This document shows, in pieces, positions 35,373 through 44,645 of a stretch of 64,000 bases of DNA; positions within the stretch are counted from its first letter, which is position 1, and each line of letters starts with the position of its first letter. This DNA comes from Ruminococcus sp. (GTDB taxonomy: Bacteria > Bacillota > Clostridia > Oscillospirales > Ruminococcaceae): positions 1 through 64,000 of the forward strand of contig NZ_JAILNU010000085.1 of the NCBI RefSeq assembly GCF_024691275.1, in the 5' to 3' direction. The notes beneath the pieces are model-generated. The model had not been told where the DNA came from, did no database searches, and was given only the letters and a program-made list of their open reading frames with translations. The position numbers and the translations under genes were made by a program.

Positions 35373-36008
35373 TTATAATGTCTCAATGACCTTCCTGTGA
35401 AGCTCTTCTGCCGCTGCCTTAACATTTTCAGCTCCGAATACTGCCGATACGACTGCTATTCCTTTATGTCCGCAGCCCTTTATGGTATGTACATTTTCTG
35501 CATTTATACCGCCGATAGCTACCGCGGGAATACTCACAGAACCGCATATCTCGCTGAGCTGCTGAGGAGTAATCCTTACCGCATTTTTCTTTGTAGGCGA
35601 CGGGAACACTGCCCCCACTCCGAGATAATCAGCTCCCGATCCCTCTGCAAGCTTTGCCTGCTCAACGGTCTTTGCTGTCGCGCCGATAATGAAATCATTG
35701 CCTGCAATACGTCTTATATCAGCTACAGGAGCATCTTCTATACCTACGTGTACACCGTCTGCTCCGCACCTCAGAGCTGCTTCGTAATCGTCATTGATTA
35801 TAAACGGAACATTATATTTATGGCATATTTTCAGAAGTCTTTTCGCTTCTTCCATAAGCTCGCCGCCGCTGATATTCTTCTCACGGAGCTGAACTATGCT
35901 TACTCCGCCAAGTATAGCCTGTTCAACTGCTTCCTCGAGGCTTATGCCGCGCAGGCAGCTTCTTTCTGTAACTGCATACAGCAAAAGGTCTTTATGGTTT
36001 ATTTTCAA
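35373..36008 (-). CDS. thiE: thiamine phosphate synthase
   Basis: ThiE joins hydroxymethylpyrimidine diphosphate and thiazole phosphate. The 211-residue TIM barrel has VQLREKNISG, INDDYEAALRCGADGVHVG, LGVGAVFPSPTKK and AIGGINAENV. The start is uncertain: a TTG at 36008 lies eight bases after GGGAAG, while a GTG at 36017 overlaps the tenI stop but has no spacing to a ribosome site. Two ThiE-fold genes in a row are discussed at tenI. Confidence 0.92.
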   Translation of the reverse strand: MKINHKDLLLYAVTERSCLRGISLEEAVEQAILGGVSIVQLREKNISGGELMEEAKRLLKICHKYNVPFIINDDYEAALRCGADGVHVGIEDAPVADIRRIAGNDFIIGATAKTVEQAKLAEGSGADYLGVGAVFPSPTKKNAVRITPQQLSEICGSVSIPAVAIGGINAENVHTIKGCGHKGIAVVSAVFGAENVKAAAEELHRKVIETL

Positions 36009-36013
36009 ATCAA

Positions 36014-36610
36014 TCACTTCCCGTTAAATTCACCCATGTATGCTTTCGGAGAAAGACATTTCATAAAGCCGCTCATAATGCAGGCTCCTGCCGCACCGCA
36101 TTCCCGTACAGAAGCTATATTATCGGGCGATATCCCACCTATAGCATAAACAGGTATATCAACACTATAGCAGACATCACGCAGAAAGTCAAGCCCCCGA
36201 GGCGGAAGTCCCTTTTTGCAGTCCGTCGCAAAGACATGACCTGCGGTGATATAATCAGCTCCCAGCGACTGCGCTTCGAGAGCATCATCAACAGAGTGAC
36301 AAGATGTGCCTATAAGACTGAAGCCAGCTTTGTCCTCAGCACTCATTTCACGAAGTATATGCAGCGGCAGATGAATACTGTCCGCACCGAGTTCAGCGGC
36401 AACCTTCCAGTAATAATGAAGAACAAGCTTAGTACCGTGCCCATTGCATTTCTCAACAGACTTCTTTGCAAGTTCGCGGTACTGTGCTTCATCAAGGTCT
36501 TTTTCGCGCAGTACGATATATCTTGGCTCTGCTTCCGCTATCCGTCCGAGCTGTTCAAAAAAGTCTCCGCAGCACAGTTTCCGCGCCGTAATACATACGA
36601 TATCAGACAT
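36014..36610 (-). CDS. tenI: TenI-type thiazole tautomerase (ThiE-fold)
   Basis: The 198-residue protein shares the ThiE barrel (YIVLREKDLDE, AGHVFATDCKKGLPPRG, YAIGGISPDNI) but lacks the ThiE pyrophosphate-binding set (it has DSIHLPLHIL where ThiE has DGVHLG). B. subtilis TenI of this kind aromatises the thiazole tautomer made by ThiG. That role fits a gene between thiH and thiE. It overlaps the thiH 3' end by eight bases. Confidence 0.85.
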   Translation of the reverse strand: MSDIVCITARKLCCGDFFEQLGRIAEAEPRYIVLREKDLDEAQYRELAKKSVEKCNGHGTKLVLHYYWKVAAELGADSIHLPLHILREMSAEDKAGFSLIGTSCHSVDDALEAQSLGADYITAGHVFATDCKKGLPPRGLDFLRDVCYSVDIPVYAIGGISPDNIASVRECGAAGACIMSGFMKCLSPKAYMGEFNGK

Positions 36611-37856
36611 AGAGGTAATCGTTCAGTACAGGCTGAAGTCCTTCAGACGACATATCCTTGTACATCTTGTCGAAGCTGCGGCTGTCGTTGATCTCAAACT
36701 GCTCGTCGCCCTCTGCATTCTCGGCTTCTTTGCCTGTATACTTGCTCTCATGATCGCCAATGCCTGTTGATACTCCTGCCGAGACCTTTGTTGCAGCTAT
36801 CTTTACGATACCGTTGCGGAAGGTCTCGCTCTCCCGTGAGGATACGGTTATACCGCAGAACGGAAGGAATATCCTGTAGGCGCAGAGCACCTGACAGAGC
36901 TGCTTTTCGTGTACGTCAAGAGGATTTATCTCGTCGTTATTGATAATGGGACGAAGTCTGGGACATGAAAGGGATATCTCAGCCTGCGGGTACTTTCTCT
37001 GTAAATAGTATACATGGAGAGCGCTTGCAAGAGCGTCCTTTCTGAAATCAGAAAGTCCCAGAAGCGCAGAACAGGCAATTCCTCTCATGCCGCCCATAAG
37101 AGCTCTCTCCTGAGCCTCGAAACGGTACGGAAAAACTCTCTTGTGACCGAGAAGATGGAGCTGTTCATAGCGGTCGCTGTTGTAAGTCTCCTGAAATACG
37201 GTAACATAGTCAACACCACATTCGTGGAGGTACTTGTATTCGTCGGTATTCAACGGATACACCTCAATACCCACCATGCGGAAATACTTGCGGGCGAGCT
37301 TGCAGGCTTCGCCGATATACTCGACACTGCTCTGTACGCGGCTCTCACCTGTGAGGATAAGTATCTCCTCCATACCGCTGTCGGCGATCACCTTCATTTC
37401 GTGCTCTATCTGCTCCATGTTGAGCTTCATGCGCCTTATGTCGTTATAGCAGTTAAAACCGCAGTAAACGCAGTAGTTCTCACAGTAATTGGCAATATAG
37501 AGCGGAGTAAACAGATAGACCGTGTTTCCGAAATGCTTCTGCGTCTCAAGTCTTGCCTTTTCAGCCATTTTTTCAAGGAACGGCTCTGCGGCAGGCGAAA
37601 GGAGCGCCTTGAAGTCCTCGACCGAGCAAATATCGTGATTAAGGGCAGCATTTACGTCCCTTGCCGTATACTGCGAATAGTCGTAGTTCTTCATCTCCGT
37701 GAGCACCCTGTCCATGATATCGGACTTGATATGCTCCATGCCCTCCATGTACTCCATGTGGTTGGTACGTGAGGACGGGTCTGTTTCAAGAGTGTGCTTC
37801 TTTTTAAGTGCAGCCTCGGAGAGCTTGTCCGAGTCAACAAAATAATGATTTTCCAT
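36603..37856 (-). CDS. thiH: 2-iminoacetate synthase
   Basis: ThiH is the anaerobic radical SAM enzyme that cleaves tyrosine to dehydroglycine and p-cresol for thiazole synthesis. The 417-residue protein has the cluster motif CENYCVYCGF, and LTGESRVQ, as in the family, and a C-terminal BATS-type region. Use of ThiH rather than the oxygen-dependent ThiO fits an anaerobe. It starts 13 bases after the GNAT gene and overlaps tenI. Confidence 0.96.
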   Translation of the reverse strand: MENHYFVDSDKLSEAALKKKHTLETDPSSRTNHMEYMEGMEHIKSDIMDRVLTEMKNYDYSQYTARDVNAALNHDICSVEDFKALLSPAAEPFLEKMAEKARLETQKHFGNTVYLFTPLYIANYCENYCVYCGFNCYNDIRRMKLNMEQIEHEMKVIADSGMEEILILTGESRVQSSVEYIGEACKLARKYFRMVGIEVYPLNTDEYKYLHECGVDYVTVFQETYNSDRYEQLHLLGHKRVFPYRFEAQERALMGGMRGIACSALLGLSDFRKDALASALHVYYLQRKYPQAEISLSCPRLRPIINNDEINPLDVHEKQLCQVLCAYRIFLPFCGITVSSRESETFRNGIVKIAATKVSAGVSTGIGDHESKYTGKEAENAEGDEQFEINDSRSFDKMYKDMSSEGLQPVLNDYLYV

Positions 37857-37869
37857 TATATTACCTTCT

Positions 37870-38352
37870 TTATAAATTCAGCACGGCAATTACCTCATCG
37901 CCGTCTTTTTCGCCGTTCGTTCCAAAACCGAACGAGCTGTACAGCTTTGCAGCTGCGTGATTTTCGGGCTCGTATGAAAGCCAGCATTTTTCAGCCTTTC
38001 CGCAGGGAAATGTACGGATATAGTCCAGCGCGAGCTTCAATGCAGCCTTGCCGTACCCCTTATGCTGATAGCGTTTGTCTATCATAAAGCGCCATATATT
38101 GTAATTATCCTCGGCAACAGCAGGCGGAGCTTCCCAGCATTCGTCAGTACCGAAGCCTATCATAAGGAATCCCACAGGCGTTTCGTCATCGTATATCCCA
38201 AACGTGAAAACATGACCGCCGCTACAAAGTGTGGAATAGGCTTCGATAATGCTTGTACTGTTGTCTGCAACAAAGCTTTTCTGCGCTTCGTCAACGCTGA
38301 GCTCAAGTATATCCCATATATTTCTGCCGTTTACCTTTTCAAGATGTATCAT
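37870..38352 (-). CDS. GNAT family N-acetyltransferase inside the thiamine operon
   Basis: The 160-residue protein has the GNAT acetyl-CoA loop RYQHKGYGKAALKLAL and the late block LSYEPENHAAAKLYSSFGF. Its ATG overlaps the thiG stop by one base (TGATG), so translation is coupled, and thiH follows after 13 bases. Substrate unknown. GNATs of this size resemble spermidine/small-amine acetyltransferases. The insertion between thiG and thiH is not standard. Confidence 0.88.
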   Translation of the reverse strand: MIHLEKVNGRNIWDILELSVDEAQKSFVADNSTSIIEAYSTLCSGGHVFTFGIYDDETPVGFLMIGFGTDECWEAPPAVAEDNYNIWRFMIDKRYQHKGYGKAALKLALDYIRTFPCGKAEKCWLSYEPENHAAAKLYSSFGFGTNGEKDGDEVIAVLNL

Positions 38353-39122
38353 CAGTCGTGAAGGAAGCCTGTGAGTGTGTCTGAAGGAGCAGCACCACGG
38401 GTAAGAACTCGTCCGAGACCAGCTAAATAAGCCTTTCTGCCCGCTTCTACAGCCTGCTTGAAAGCCTCAGCCATTACAGGAAGATCGCCTGCTGTTGCAA
38501 GGGCTGTATTGGACATTACGGCAGCAGCTCCCATTTCCATAGCCTCGCAAGCCTGTGAGGGTCTGCCGATACCTGCGTCAACTATAATAGGCAGGTCTAT
38601 CTCATCAATGAGTATCTGTATGAAGTCCCTGGTAGCAAGTCCCTTGTTCGATCCTATAGGCGAAGCAAGAGGCATTACGGAAGCCGCACCTGCATTGACA
38701 AGATCACGGGCTGTGTTAAGGTCGGGATACATATAAGGCATTACCACAAAGCCCTCTTTGGCGAGTATCTGCGTAGCACGGACGGTCTCCTGATTATCGG
38801 GGAGGAGGTACTTTGTATCACGCATGATCTCGATCTTTACAAAATCTCCGCAGCCCAGCTCTCTTGCAAGACGTGCGATACGTACAGCTTCATCAGCATT
38901 TCTTGCACCTGAGGTATTCGGAAGAAGTGTGACTCCCTTTGGTATATAGTCGAGAATATTCTCGTGCTCCTTTGAGTTTGTACGGCGTACAGCCAGTGTT
39001 ATCATCTCAGCTCCCGCATACTTTACAGCAGCCTCGATAAGGCTTAGGGAATACTTTCCCGAACCCAGTATAAAACGTGAGGAGAACTCATGTCCCCCGA
39101 TAATAAGCTTATCTTCTTTCAT
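38352..39122 (-). CDS. thiG: thiazole synthase
   Basis: ThiG builds thiazole phosphate from deoxyxylulose 5-phosphate, dehydroglycine and ThiS-thiocarboxylate. The 256-residue protein has [27 protein letters not shown] (imine lysine), [12 protein letters not shown] and [24 protein letters not shown] precedes the ATG at 39122; an ATG at 39146 is inside thiF. Stop overlaps the next start. Confidence 0.97.
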   Translation of the reverse strand: MKEDKLIIGGHEFSSRFILGSGKYSLSLIEAAVKYAGAEMITLAVRRTNSKEHENILDYIPKGVTLLPNTSGARNADEAVRIARLARELGCGDFVKIEIMRDTKYLLPDNQETVRATQILAKEGFVVMPYMYPDLNTARDLVNAGAASVMPLASPIGSNKGLATRDFIQILIDEIDLPIIVDAGIGRPSQACEAMEMGAAAVMSNTALATAGDLPVMAEAFKQAVEAGRKAYLAGLGRVLTRGAAPSDTLTGFLHD

Positions 39123-39142
39123 TGTAATTACTCCTTTATGTC

Positions 39143-39781
39143 TCAATTTATATCATATTGCTCTGCGATTATCCGTATCACTGCATGAGCCTGATGTCCC
39201 GCACAGATAAGGACTCTCGATGAAACAAGTCCCATACCGTCGGCAATATCGCTCACCCCGTCGCCGCAAAGGTAAAAGCGCTTTGTAACACGCTTTGTGG
39301 TTATCAGGTTCGATGGCACAAGACCTGCCATTCCGGAAGCTGCCACAATATATTTCTGCGACATATTTTCCAGCACATAATTTACCAGCATAGCCTTCTG
39401 ATCGGATTTGTCGAAGGCTTCCACGATAATATCGTCATTGGCAAGAATCTGCGATATATTCTCTTCTGTAAGCTTCACGCACTCACTTGTGATATCACAG
39501 TAAGGTGCGATACGCTTCAAAGTATCGAACATTGCATCAGACTTGAACTGCCCGAGCTGTTCGGGAAAATACTGCTGCCTGTTGAGGTTGGAGATATCGA
39601 CTTTGTCAAAGTCTATTATATGGAGCTTTCCCACGCCTGCTCTTGCAAGAGCAACGGCGATATTCGAGCCCAGACCTCCCAGTCCGCATACCGCAACAGA
39701 AGCAGCATTCAGCTTCTGCTGCAGCTCGATGCCGTGTCTTTCCTCCAGCGCAGCATACATTTCTTCTCTCGTCGGTATCAA
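39143..39781 (-). CDS. thiF: ThiS adenylyltransferase ThiF
   Basis: ThiF activates the ThiS C-terminus with ATP. The 212-residue E1-like protein has [20 protein letters not shown] and [16 protein letters not shown]. The start is a TTG at 39781, about 10 bases after GGAGG that lies within the thiS GGG codons; the two genes are 1-3 bases apart. Clostridial short ThiF without the rhodanese part. Confidence 0.93.
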   Translation of the reverse strand: MIPTREEMYAALEERHGIELQQKLNAASVAVCGLGGLGSNIAVALARAGVGKLHIIDFDKVDISNLNRQQYFPEQLGQFKSDAMFDTLKRIAPYCDITSECVKLTEENISQILANDDIIVEAFDKSDQKAMLVNYVLENMSQKYIVAASGMAGLVPSNLITTKRVTKRFYLCGDGVSDIADGMGLVSSRVLICAGHQAHAVIRIIAEQYDIN

Positions 39782-39784
39782 GTA

Positions 39785-39979
39785 TCAGCCGCCTCCAACA
39801 AAACGCACTACTTCAACGTGATCGCCGTCTTTAAGTACCGTTTCTGCATATTTTGCCTTCGGAACTATCTCCTCATTCAGTTCCACAGCCACTTGCTGAC
39901 TGCTTATATTCATGTCCGAAAGAATTTCCGTTACAGTTTTTCCGTCCTTATCAAGCAGTTCGCCGTTTATCTTGACCAT
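39785..39979 (-). CDS. thiS: sulfur carrier protein ThiS
   Basis: This 64-residue ubiquitin-like protein (MVKINGELL start, VAVELNEEIV) ends in RFVGGG; the C-terminal Gly-Gly is adenylated and thiocarboxylated. AGGAGTGATCTTA precedes the ATG at 39979. First gene of the operon, directly after the riboswitch terminator. Confidence 0.95.
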   Translation of the reverse strand: MVKINGELLDKDGKTVTEILSDMNISSQQVAVELNEEIVPKAKYAETVLKDGDHVEVVRFVGGG

Positions 39980-39994
39980 TAAGATCACTCCTAA

Positions 39995-40032
39995 TAAAAA
40001 ATTCAGGGAACTACCGACGCAGTTCCCTGAAT
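39995..40032 (-). terminator. riboswitch-controlled terminator of the thi operon
   Basis: ATTCAGGGAACT pairs perfectly with AGTTCCCTGAAT and runs into six T on the minus strand, between the TPP aptamer and thiS. It is the expression platform: TPP binding should favour termination. Confidence 0.9.
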
Positions 40033-40048
40033 GTATCATTATTACAAA

Positions 40049-40139
40049 ACAGACTCCCTACGCTGGCATTAACCAAATCAGGTCAAAGGGTCGAAGGTCG
40101 CACCTTCCTCTCAGCCTGTCCGCACAAGCTCCCCTGTTT
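40049..40139 (-). promoter_or_regulatory. TPP (THI-box) riboswitch
   Basis: The minus strand shows the aptamer core: GGGGAGCT at the 5' side, then CTGAGAGG, GACCC, TTTGACCTGAT and TAATGCCAGCGTAGGGA. All conserved blocks are in order with correct spacing. It controls thiS-thiF-thiG-GNAT-thiH-tenI-thiE and probably tatD. Confidence 0.97.
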
Positions 40140-40144
40140 CTTTT

Positions 40145-40173
40145 ATTATATCACTGTCATTTCTGAAAATCAA
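40145..40173 (-). promoter_or_regulatory. promoter of the thi operon
   Basis: On the minus strand TTGATT, a 17-base spacer and TATAAT, just upstream of the aptamer. Confidence 0.85.
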
Positions 40174-40209
40174 GTACTTTTTTCATTTTTTTCTTAACAG
40201 CGAAAGTGT

Positions 40210-41085
40210 TCAAAGCTTTATTATTATGGAAAGGATTTTATTTTCAAACAAAGCTGTGATAGTTCCACCCATCTGCTCAACAAGAGTTCTTGCGATAGAT
40301 AGTCCGAGGCCCGTGGAATTCCGTGCAGCTTCAACGGTATAGAACCTGTCGAAAAGCTTATCGACTTCAACGCAAGTAAGATCCGCAGCACTGTTTGAGA
40401 AAACTATCTTTCCCTCGTCGTCAAGATTTACAGAAAGGTCGCCGCCGCTGTACTTAACCGCATTATTGATGAGATTCGAGAATACACGTCCAAGTGCGGA
40501 ACGGTCAGCCATTCGTATTATTTTTTTCTCCGTCATATTGATCTCAGGTTCTATCTTCTTTTCCTTCAAAAGCGAGTAGAACCCCGCAATACTTTCTTCG
40601 ATAGCGTCATTCAGCACCACCTGCTCCATTTTCAGCTCGCTGTCCGAGGACATGATGACCGAATAGCGGAAGAGCTCCTCGGTAAGCTGTTTCAGAGCTT
40701 CTGTCCTGCCGCTTATTATCTCAAGATAGCGCTGAGCGTCCTGACTTTTCTCCTCATCTTTCAGCATATCCAGATAGCCGCATATAGCTGTCAAAGGAGT
40801 TCTCAGGTCATGAGAGATGTTGGTTACAGCATTTTTCAGTTCCCTATCTCCCACGACATACCGATGATGCTCGCTTCGCAGGAGCTGAAGTCCCTCATTT
40901 ATCTCCGAAACTAATCTGCACATATATTTATCGCCGCTTGATATGGATATAATGTTATTGGTATCATTTTTTAGGCAGTCCGAAAAAGCTTCTGCTGCCT
41001 CATTTGCAGAACGCCGCAGAAGATACAGCTTTATGAGCAGTGCTGCCACAGCAGCTGCAAGACCGACCACCAGAAAATATATCAA
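40210..41085 (-). CDS. sensor histidine kinase with short membrane anchor
   Basis: The 291-residue kinase has one N-terminal transmembrane helix (FLVVGLAAAVAALLIKLYLL), no extracytoplasmic sensor domain, the H-box NISHDLRTPLTAICGY, N-box NLINNAVKYS and G-box STGLGLSIAR. Kinases without a sensor domain often read the state of a partner ABC transporter. It is the last gene of the ABC operon, 10 bases after the third permease. The start is a TTG behind GAGGTGG. Confidence 0.9.
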   Translation of the reverse strand: MIYFLVVGLAAAVAALLIKLYLLRRSANEAAEAFSDCLKNDTNNIISISSGDKYMCRLVSEINEGLQLLRSEHHRYVVGDRELKNAVTNISHDLRTPLTAICGYLDMLKDEEKSQDAQRYLEIISGRTEALKQLTEELFRYSVIMSSDSELKMEQVVLNDAIEESIAGFYSLLKEKKIEPEINMTEKKIIRMADRSALGRVFSNLINNAVKYSGGDLSVNLDDEGKIVFSNSAADLTCVEVDKLFDRFYTVEAARNSTGLGLSIARTLVEQMGGTITALFENKILSIIIKL

Positions 41086-41095
41086 TCAGACCACC

Positions 41096-41881
41096 TCATT
41101 TTAATGTTTTTTTGCGGAAAAAGTATATGCCCGCAGCTGTCGTCAGAAAAATGGTCAGACTGCCGTAAACCATACACCTGACAGCATTGTCTGAAGCATC
41201 AAAGGTTATCTCAATACATTCTTCCGAACCTGTCATTTCATGCTCAACAGCTACCTCTGCCGTCTGAGAAAAAGGAATGATATCGTTCATAAGGAGTATT
41301 GCCTTGTTATTTCGCCATTTATCGCTATATTTTTTGTCAATTGCAAATCCTCCCGCAAGCATAAGCAGTACCGCCATTACCTCTGACCACACTACTGAGC
41401 TTGTCTTATCACATATAAGCATAACTGCCATCACAAATATCACCGTATACGTTATTACTGCGATATATCCAACCGCAGCTATTTTTATCATTTCCCACAC
41501 GCTTACGATCAGAACGATGCCATTGAACTTACAATAAATCAACGACATCGCAAACACAGAAGTCTGTATCACTATAGCTGCCAATGAGCAAACGACTGTC
41601 TCAGCAATATAAACTTCTGCTCTGGATCTTCCGCAGATCAGCTTATTCCTGACAGTTCCGTCCGAAAATTCCCTGCCTGCGAACAAAGCAGTCATCGGTG
41701 CTGCTATCAATCCGTAATAGCCTGCAAACATACCAAAAGTTCCGCTCAGATCAAAATCAAGGATATGACCGTTTTTTAAATCCGCCATATTAAATGCTAA
41801 AAGCAATGATACAGCTAATGTGATGTAAAAGGCTTTCGAGCCTGCAAGACGTTTTAGTTCGGAACGTATTATATTTATCAT
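41096..41881 (-). CDS. ABC-2 type permease (third of three paralogues)
   Basis: The 261-residue membrane protein has six likely helices and the block EFSDGTVRNKLICGRSR, shared with the next two genes, and the same ending FFRKKTLK. Such permeases with one ATPase resemble LanEG/MutEG lantibiotic-immunity and BcrB-type transporters. Stop and next ribosome site overlap as AAATGAGGTGG, as in the sister genes. Part of a minus-strand operon. Confidence 0.88.
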   Translation of the reverse strand: MINIIRSELKRLAGSKAFYITLAVSLLLAFNMADLKNGHILDFDLSGTFGMFAGYYGLIAAPMTALFAGREFSDGTVRNKLICGRSRAEVYIAETVVCSLAAIVIQTSVFAMSLIYCKFNGIVLIVSVWEMIKIAAVGYIAVITYTVIFVMAVMLICDKTSSVVWSEVMAVLLMLAGGFAIDKKYSDKWRNNKAILLMNDIIPFSQTAEVAVEHEMTGSEECIEITFDASDNAVRCMVYGSLTIFLTTAAGIYFFRKKTLK

Positions 41882-41890
41882 CGTATCACC

Positions 41891-42778
41891 TCATTTCAGT
41901 GACTTACGACGGAAGAAGAATACTCCGAAAGCTGTAATGACCGCTATAAATGCAGCGTCAACAAACAAGAACTTTGTACTTTTATTAATTAATTCTTTAC
42001 GACATACCTTCGCCTCTTCTTCATATAATTTTTTATATTCCGAAGCATAATTTATCTTATCATTATTATATAAATTCGCCAAAAGTATATAGTGTTCCAA
42101 CTGCATAGACTGATTAAACGGCAACAGATCATCAAAGAAAACACATATCTCCCTCTCAGTATCCGAAAGCAGCTCTTCTTCATCTGCATCATAGAACCCG
42201 ATATCTTTTTTAATACGCTCCATAGTATCTGTTTCTACCATGCCTGATATCAAACTGCCTCCCATTATCAGCAAAATGAGTGAAATTAATGTCCATACCA
42301 CAGCACTGGCTCTGGAACCGATAAGCATAGCAGCCGTTACTATCAATGCAGTATATACTGCCGTGATGAGTACGCAGCACAGCATAAATTTTATTATCAT
42401 TAAAGAAGAATAACTGAATCGCCCATTATCAGACTTCATGTTTATAAAGACGTTCGTCCAGTAAACACCAAACATTATCATTGCCGCAGCAAAACATACT
42501 ATATATTCCGCAATGAGTATGGAGCTCCTTGAATGTCCTGCGATTATTTTATTCCTGATAGTTCCGTCATGATGATCCCGACATACAAAAAGTGATATGA
42601 ACGGAGAGGCAAGGAATCCATACAACATAGTAAAATATACGATCATCACCTCATAGCTTGAGAATGTATCACGTTCATTCAGAAAAAATGAACCTAACAG
42701 AAATGAAAGGATCAAATATATGTAAAAGCCTTTGAAATTAAGCATTCTCCTGAATTCTGCCCTTATCAGATTAAACAT
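41891..42778 (-). CDS. ABC-2 type permease (second of three paralogues)
   Basis: The 295-residue protein carries HHDGTIRNKIIAGHSR, several hydrophobic helices and the ending FFRRKSLK. It has a longer extracytoplasmic loop (about 180-235) than its sisters, rich in Asp and Glu. The start codon follows AAATGAGGTGGCG. Function as for the neighbouring permeases. Confidence 0.88.
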   Translation of the reverse strand: MFNLIRAEFRRMLNFKGFYIYLILSFLLGSFFLNERDTFSSYEVMIVYFTMLYGFLASPFISLFVCRDHHDGTIRNKIIAGHSRSSILIAEYIVCFAAAMIMFGVYWTNVFINMKSDNGRFSYSSLMIIKFMLCCVLITAVYTALIVTAAMLIGSRASAVVWTLISLILLIMGGSLISGMVETDTMERIKKDIGFYDADEEELLSDTEREICVFFDDLLPFNQSMQLEHYILLANLYNNDKINYASEYKKLYEEEAKVCRKELINKSTKFLFVDAAFIAVITAFGVFFFRRKSLK

Positions 42779-42787
42779 TGCGCCACC

Positions 42788-43648
42788 TCATTTCAGTTTT
42801 GATCTTCGGAAACAAAATGCTCCGATAAAAGTCGAAACGATCGTTGTAAGGACATCATATACGGCAAAACTCTGCCAGTGATAAGGCACAGAGCGCTCAT
42901 AAATATATCTTGATGCCTGGCACTGAGGAAGATAATCATAAAAGAACTCGTACCGCAGCAGCTTGCCGCCGTTAAGTCCCTCTGTATCAACTCCGTATAC
43001 ATAACTGTGAGCTATAAGGGTCGATCTTTGAGTTTCGGTGATAAAGCCGTCATCTAATACTATAAGCTCGGAATAATGCTCTTCTATTTTATTGTATATG
43101 ATGACCCCGACAACAAAAAGACATACCGCAAGTATCATACATGATGAAATGGAAACAGCTTTGTTCATTACCAGCATTGATATCATAAATATCACCGCCG
43201 TCATTTCTACAGTTCCGAGCAAGCCCAGAAGCTGGAGCTTCATCATCAGTGAAAACGAATGGTGGAACGCTCCGAAGAATAAAAACGAAAAAGCATATAT
43301 GCAAAAAAAGAAAACATACTGTATAAGTATCATCACAGCTTCACAAACTATCAATTCACATATGTATATTTCATATTTAGTGTGACCTGCAACGATCTTG
43401 CTGCGAATAGTTCCTTCGGAAAATTCTGTTCCTATAAAAATCGCAACGAAAATAGCTGCTATGATCGGAAGTATAATAAGTCCCACATACAAAATGCTGT
43501 CATTGTATACTTCTTTTTTATCTTTTTTTGTGCTGATGAAGCAAATTGCATTGAAACTAAAAGACATGACCACAACAAAAATACTTATCAGCCAGAAAAG
43601 CAGTCCTGTAAAGCATTTTCGCATCTCAGCAGAAAGAAGATCAGTCAT
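42788..43648 (-). CDS. ABC-2 type permease (first of three paralogues)
   Basis: The 286-residue protein has EFSEGTIRSKIVAGHTK and the ending CFRRSKLK, matching its two sisters. The ATG at 43648 follows GGGGGTGGAAAGA and overlaps the ATPase gene by eight bases; a longer upstream frame to 43699 lies inside the ATPase gene and is rejected. Confidence 0.88.
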   Translation of the reverse strand: MTDLLSAEMRKCFTGLLFWLISIFVVVMSFSFNAICFISTKKDKKEVYNDSILYVGLIILPIIAAIFVAIFIGTEFSEGTIRSKIVAGHTKYEIYICELIVCEAVMILIQYVFFFCIYAFSFLFFGAFHHSFSLMMKLQLLGLLGTVEMTAVIFMISMLVMNKAVSISSCMILAVCLFVVGVIIYNKIEEHYSELIVLDDGFITETQRSTLIAHSYVYGVDTEGLNGGKLLRYEFFYDYLPQCQASRYIYERSVPYHWQSFAVYDVLTTIVSTFIGAFCFRRSKLK

Positions 43649-44555
43649 TCTTTCCACCCCCGACAAGAGAGATAAAGAAGCTTTCCAGACTCTCATCATG
43701 TTCTGTCATGGAGATAACTTCACAGTTTTCATTATCAAGTGCCTTTGAAAGCTGCGAGAAGTTCAGCTTTGCATAAACATCGGCAGTGTTTTCCGAGAGT
43801 ATCTTATACTCCACACCCATTCCGTCAAGCACCTTTGCAAGCGCCTTTGTGTCGGTCACTTCCATGTTTATGCACTTGCGGCAGCTTCTTTCAAGCTCCT
43901 CAGCGCTCATCTCACGGACTATCCTTCCGTTATCCACGAAGCCGTAATGCGTTGCGAGCTTTGCAAGCTCGTCAAGGATATGACTTGAAATTATTACCGT
44001 TATTTCCTTTTCACGGTTGAGTTTGAGTATGAGCTCGCGTACCTCGACGATACCCTGCGGATCAAGTCCGTTTATTGGCTCGTCAAGTATAAGGAAATCA
44101 GGCTCGCCCACCAAAGAAATCGCAATTCCAAGACGTTGCTTCATGCCGAGCGAGAAGTTTTTGACCCGCTTTTTGCCTGTGTTCTCAAGTCCTACCAGTT
44201 TGAGGAGCTTATCCACACATTTCATATCGGGAAGTCCCAGCATACGGCATTGATATTCAAGGTTCTTCTCAGCTGTCATATCAAGGTATATGGACGGAGT
44301 TTCAATGACCGCTCCCATTCTTCTGCGCGACTTCTTTATAGCCTTATCGTTATTCTTTATCCCATATATCTCGTAGTCTCCCGAAGTTGGTTCCTGAAGA
44401 CCGCATATCACACGGAAAAATGTCGTCTTTCCTGCGCCGTTCCTTCCGACAAGTCCGTATATAGACCCCTTCGGAACATTAAGCGTAAGTCCGTCAAGTG
44501 CTTTGAAGCTTTTGTAGTATCTGCATAATCCATTGGTTTTGAGTACATATTCCAT
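43641..44555 (-). CDS. ABC transporter ATP-binding protein
   Basis: The 304-residue ATPase has Walker A GLVGRNGAGKTTFF, the signature NFSLGMKQRLGIAI, Walker B FLILDEPINGLDP and a C-terminal accessory part that binds nothing recognisable. It belongs to the BcrA/LanF group that powers export or immunity to peptide antibiotics. AGGAGGATACTATC precedes the ATG. Four GTAAAGA repeats and a -10 lie in the 90 bases upstream. Confidence 0.93.
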   Translation of the reverse strand: MEYVLKTNGLCRYYKSFKALDGLTLNVPKGSIYGLVGRNGAGKTTFFRVICGLQEPTSGDYEIYGIKNNDKAIKKSRRRMGAVIETPSIYLDMTAEKNLEYQCRMLGLPDMKCVDKLLKLVGLENTGKKRVKNFSLGMKQRLGIAISLVGEPDFLILDEPINGLDPQGIVEVRELILKLNREKEITVIISSHILDELAKLATHYGFVDNGRIVREMSAEELERSCRKCINMEVTDTKALAKVLDGMGVEYKILSENTADVYAKLNFSQLSKALDNENCEVISMTEHDESLESFFISLVGGGKND

Positions 44556-44586
44556 GATAGTATCCTCCTTTTTTCTTTTCGGATTC

Positions 44587-44644
44587 ATTATAACATGAAA
44601 CAGTAAAGAAAACGGTAAAGATAAAAGTAAAAATAGAGTAAAGA
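44587..44644 (-). promoter_or_regulatory. internal promoter with four direct repeats upstream of the ABC genes
   Basis: On the plus strand GTAAAGA/GTAAAAA starts at 44603, 44615, 44627 and 44638 (steps of 12, 12 and 11 bases), i.e. TCTTTAC repeats on the minus strand, ending just upstream of TATAAT (44592-44587). Helix-phased direct repeats replacing the -35 box are typical of OmpR/VanR-class activators; the response regulator gene ends 2 bases upstream. Confidence 0.65.
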
Positions 44645-44645
44645 T

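Noticed and set aside
37014..37772. 252-codon plus-strand frame
   Set aside because: Antisense to thiH, a conserved gene; shadow of its codon bias.
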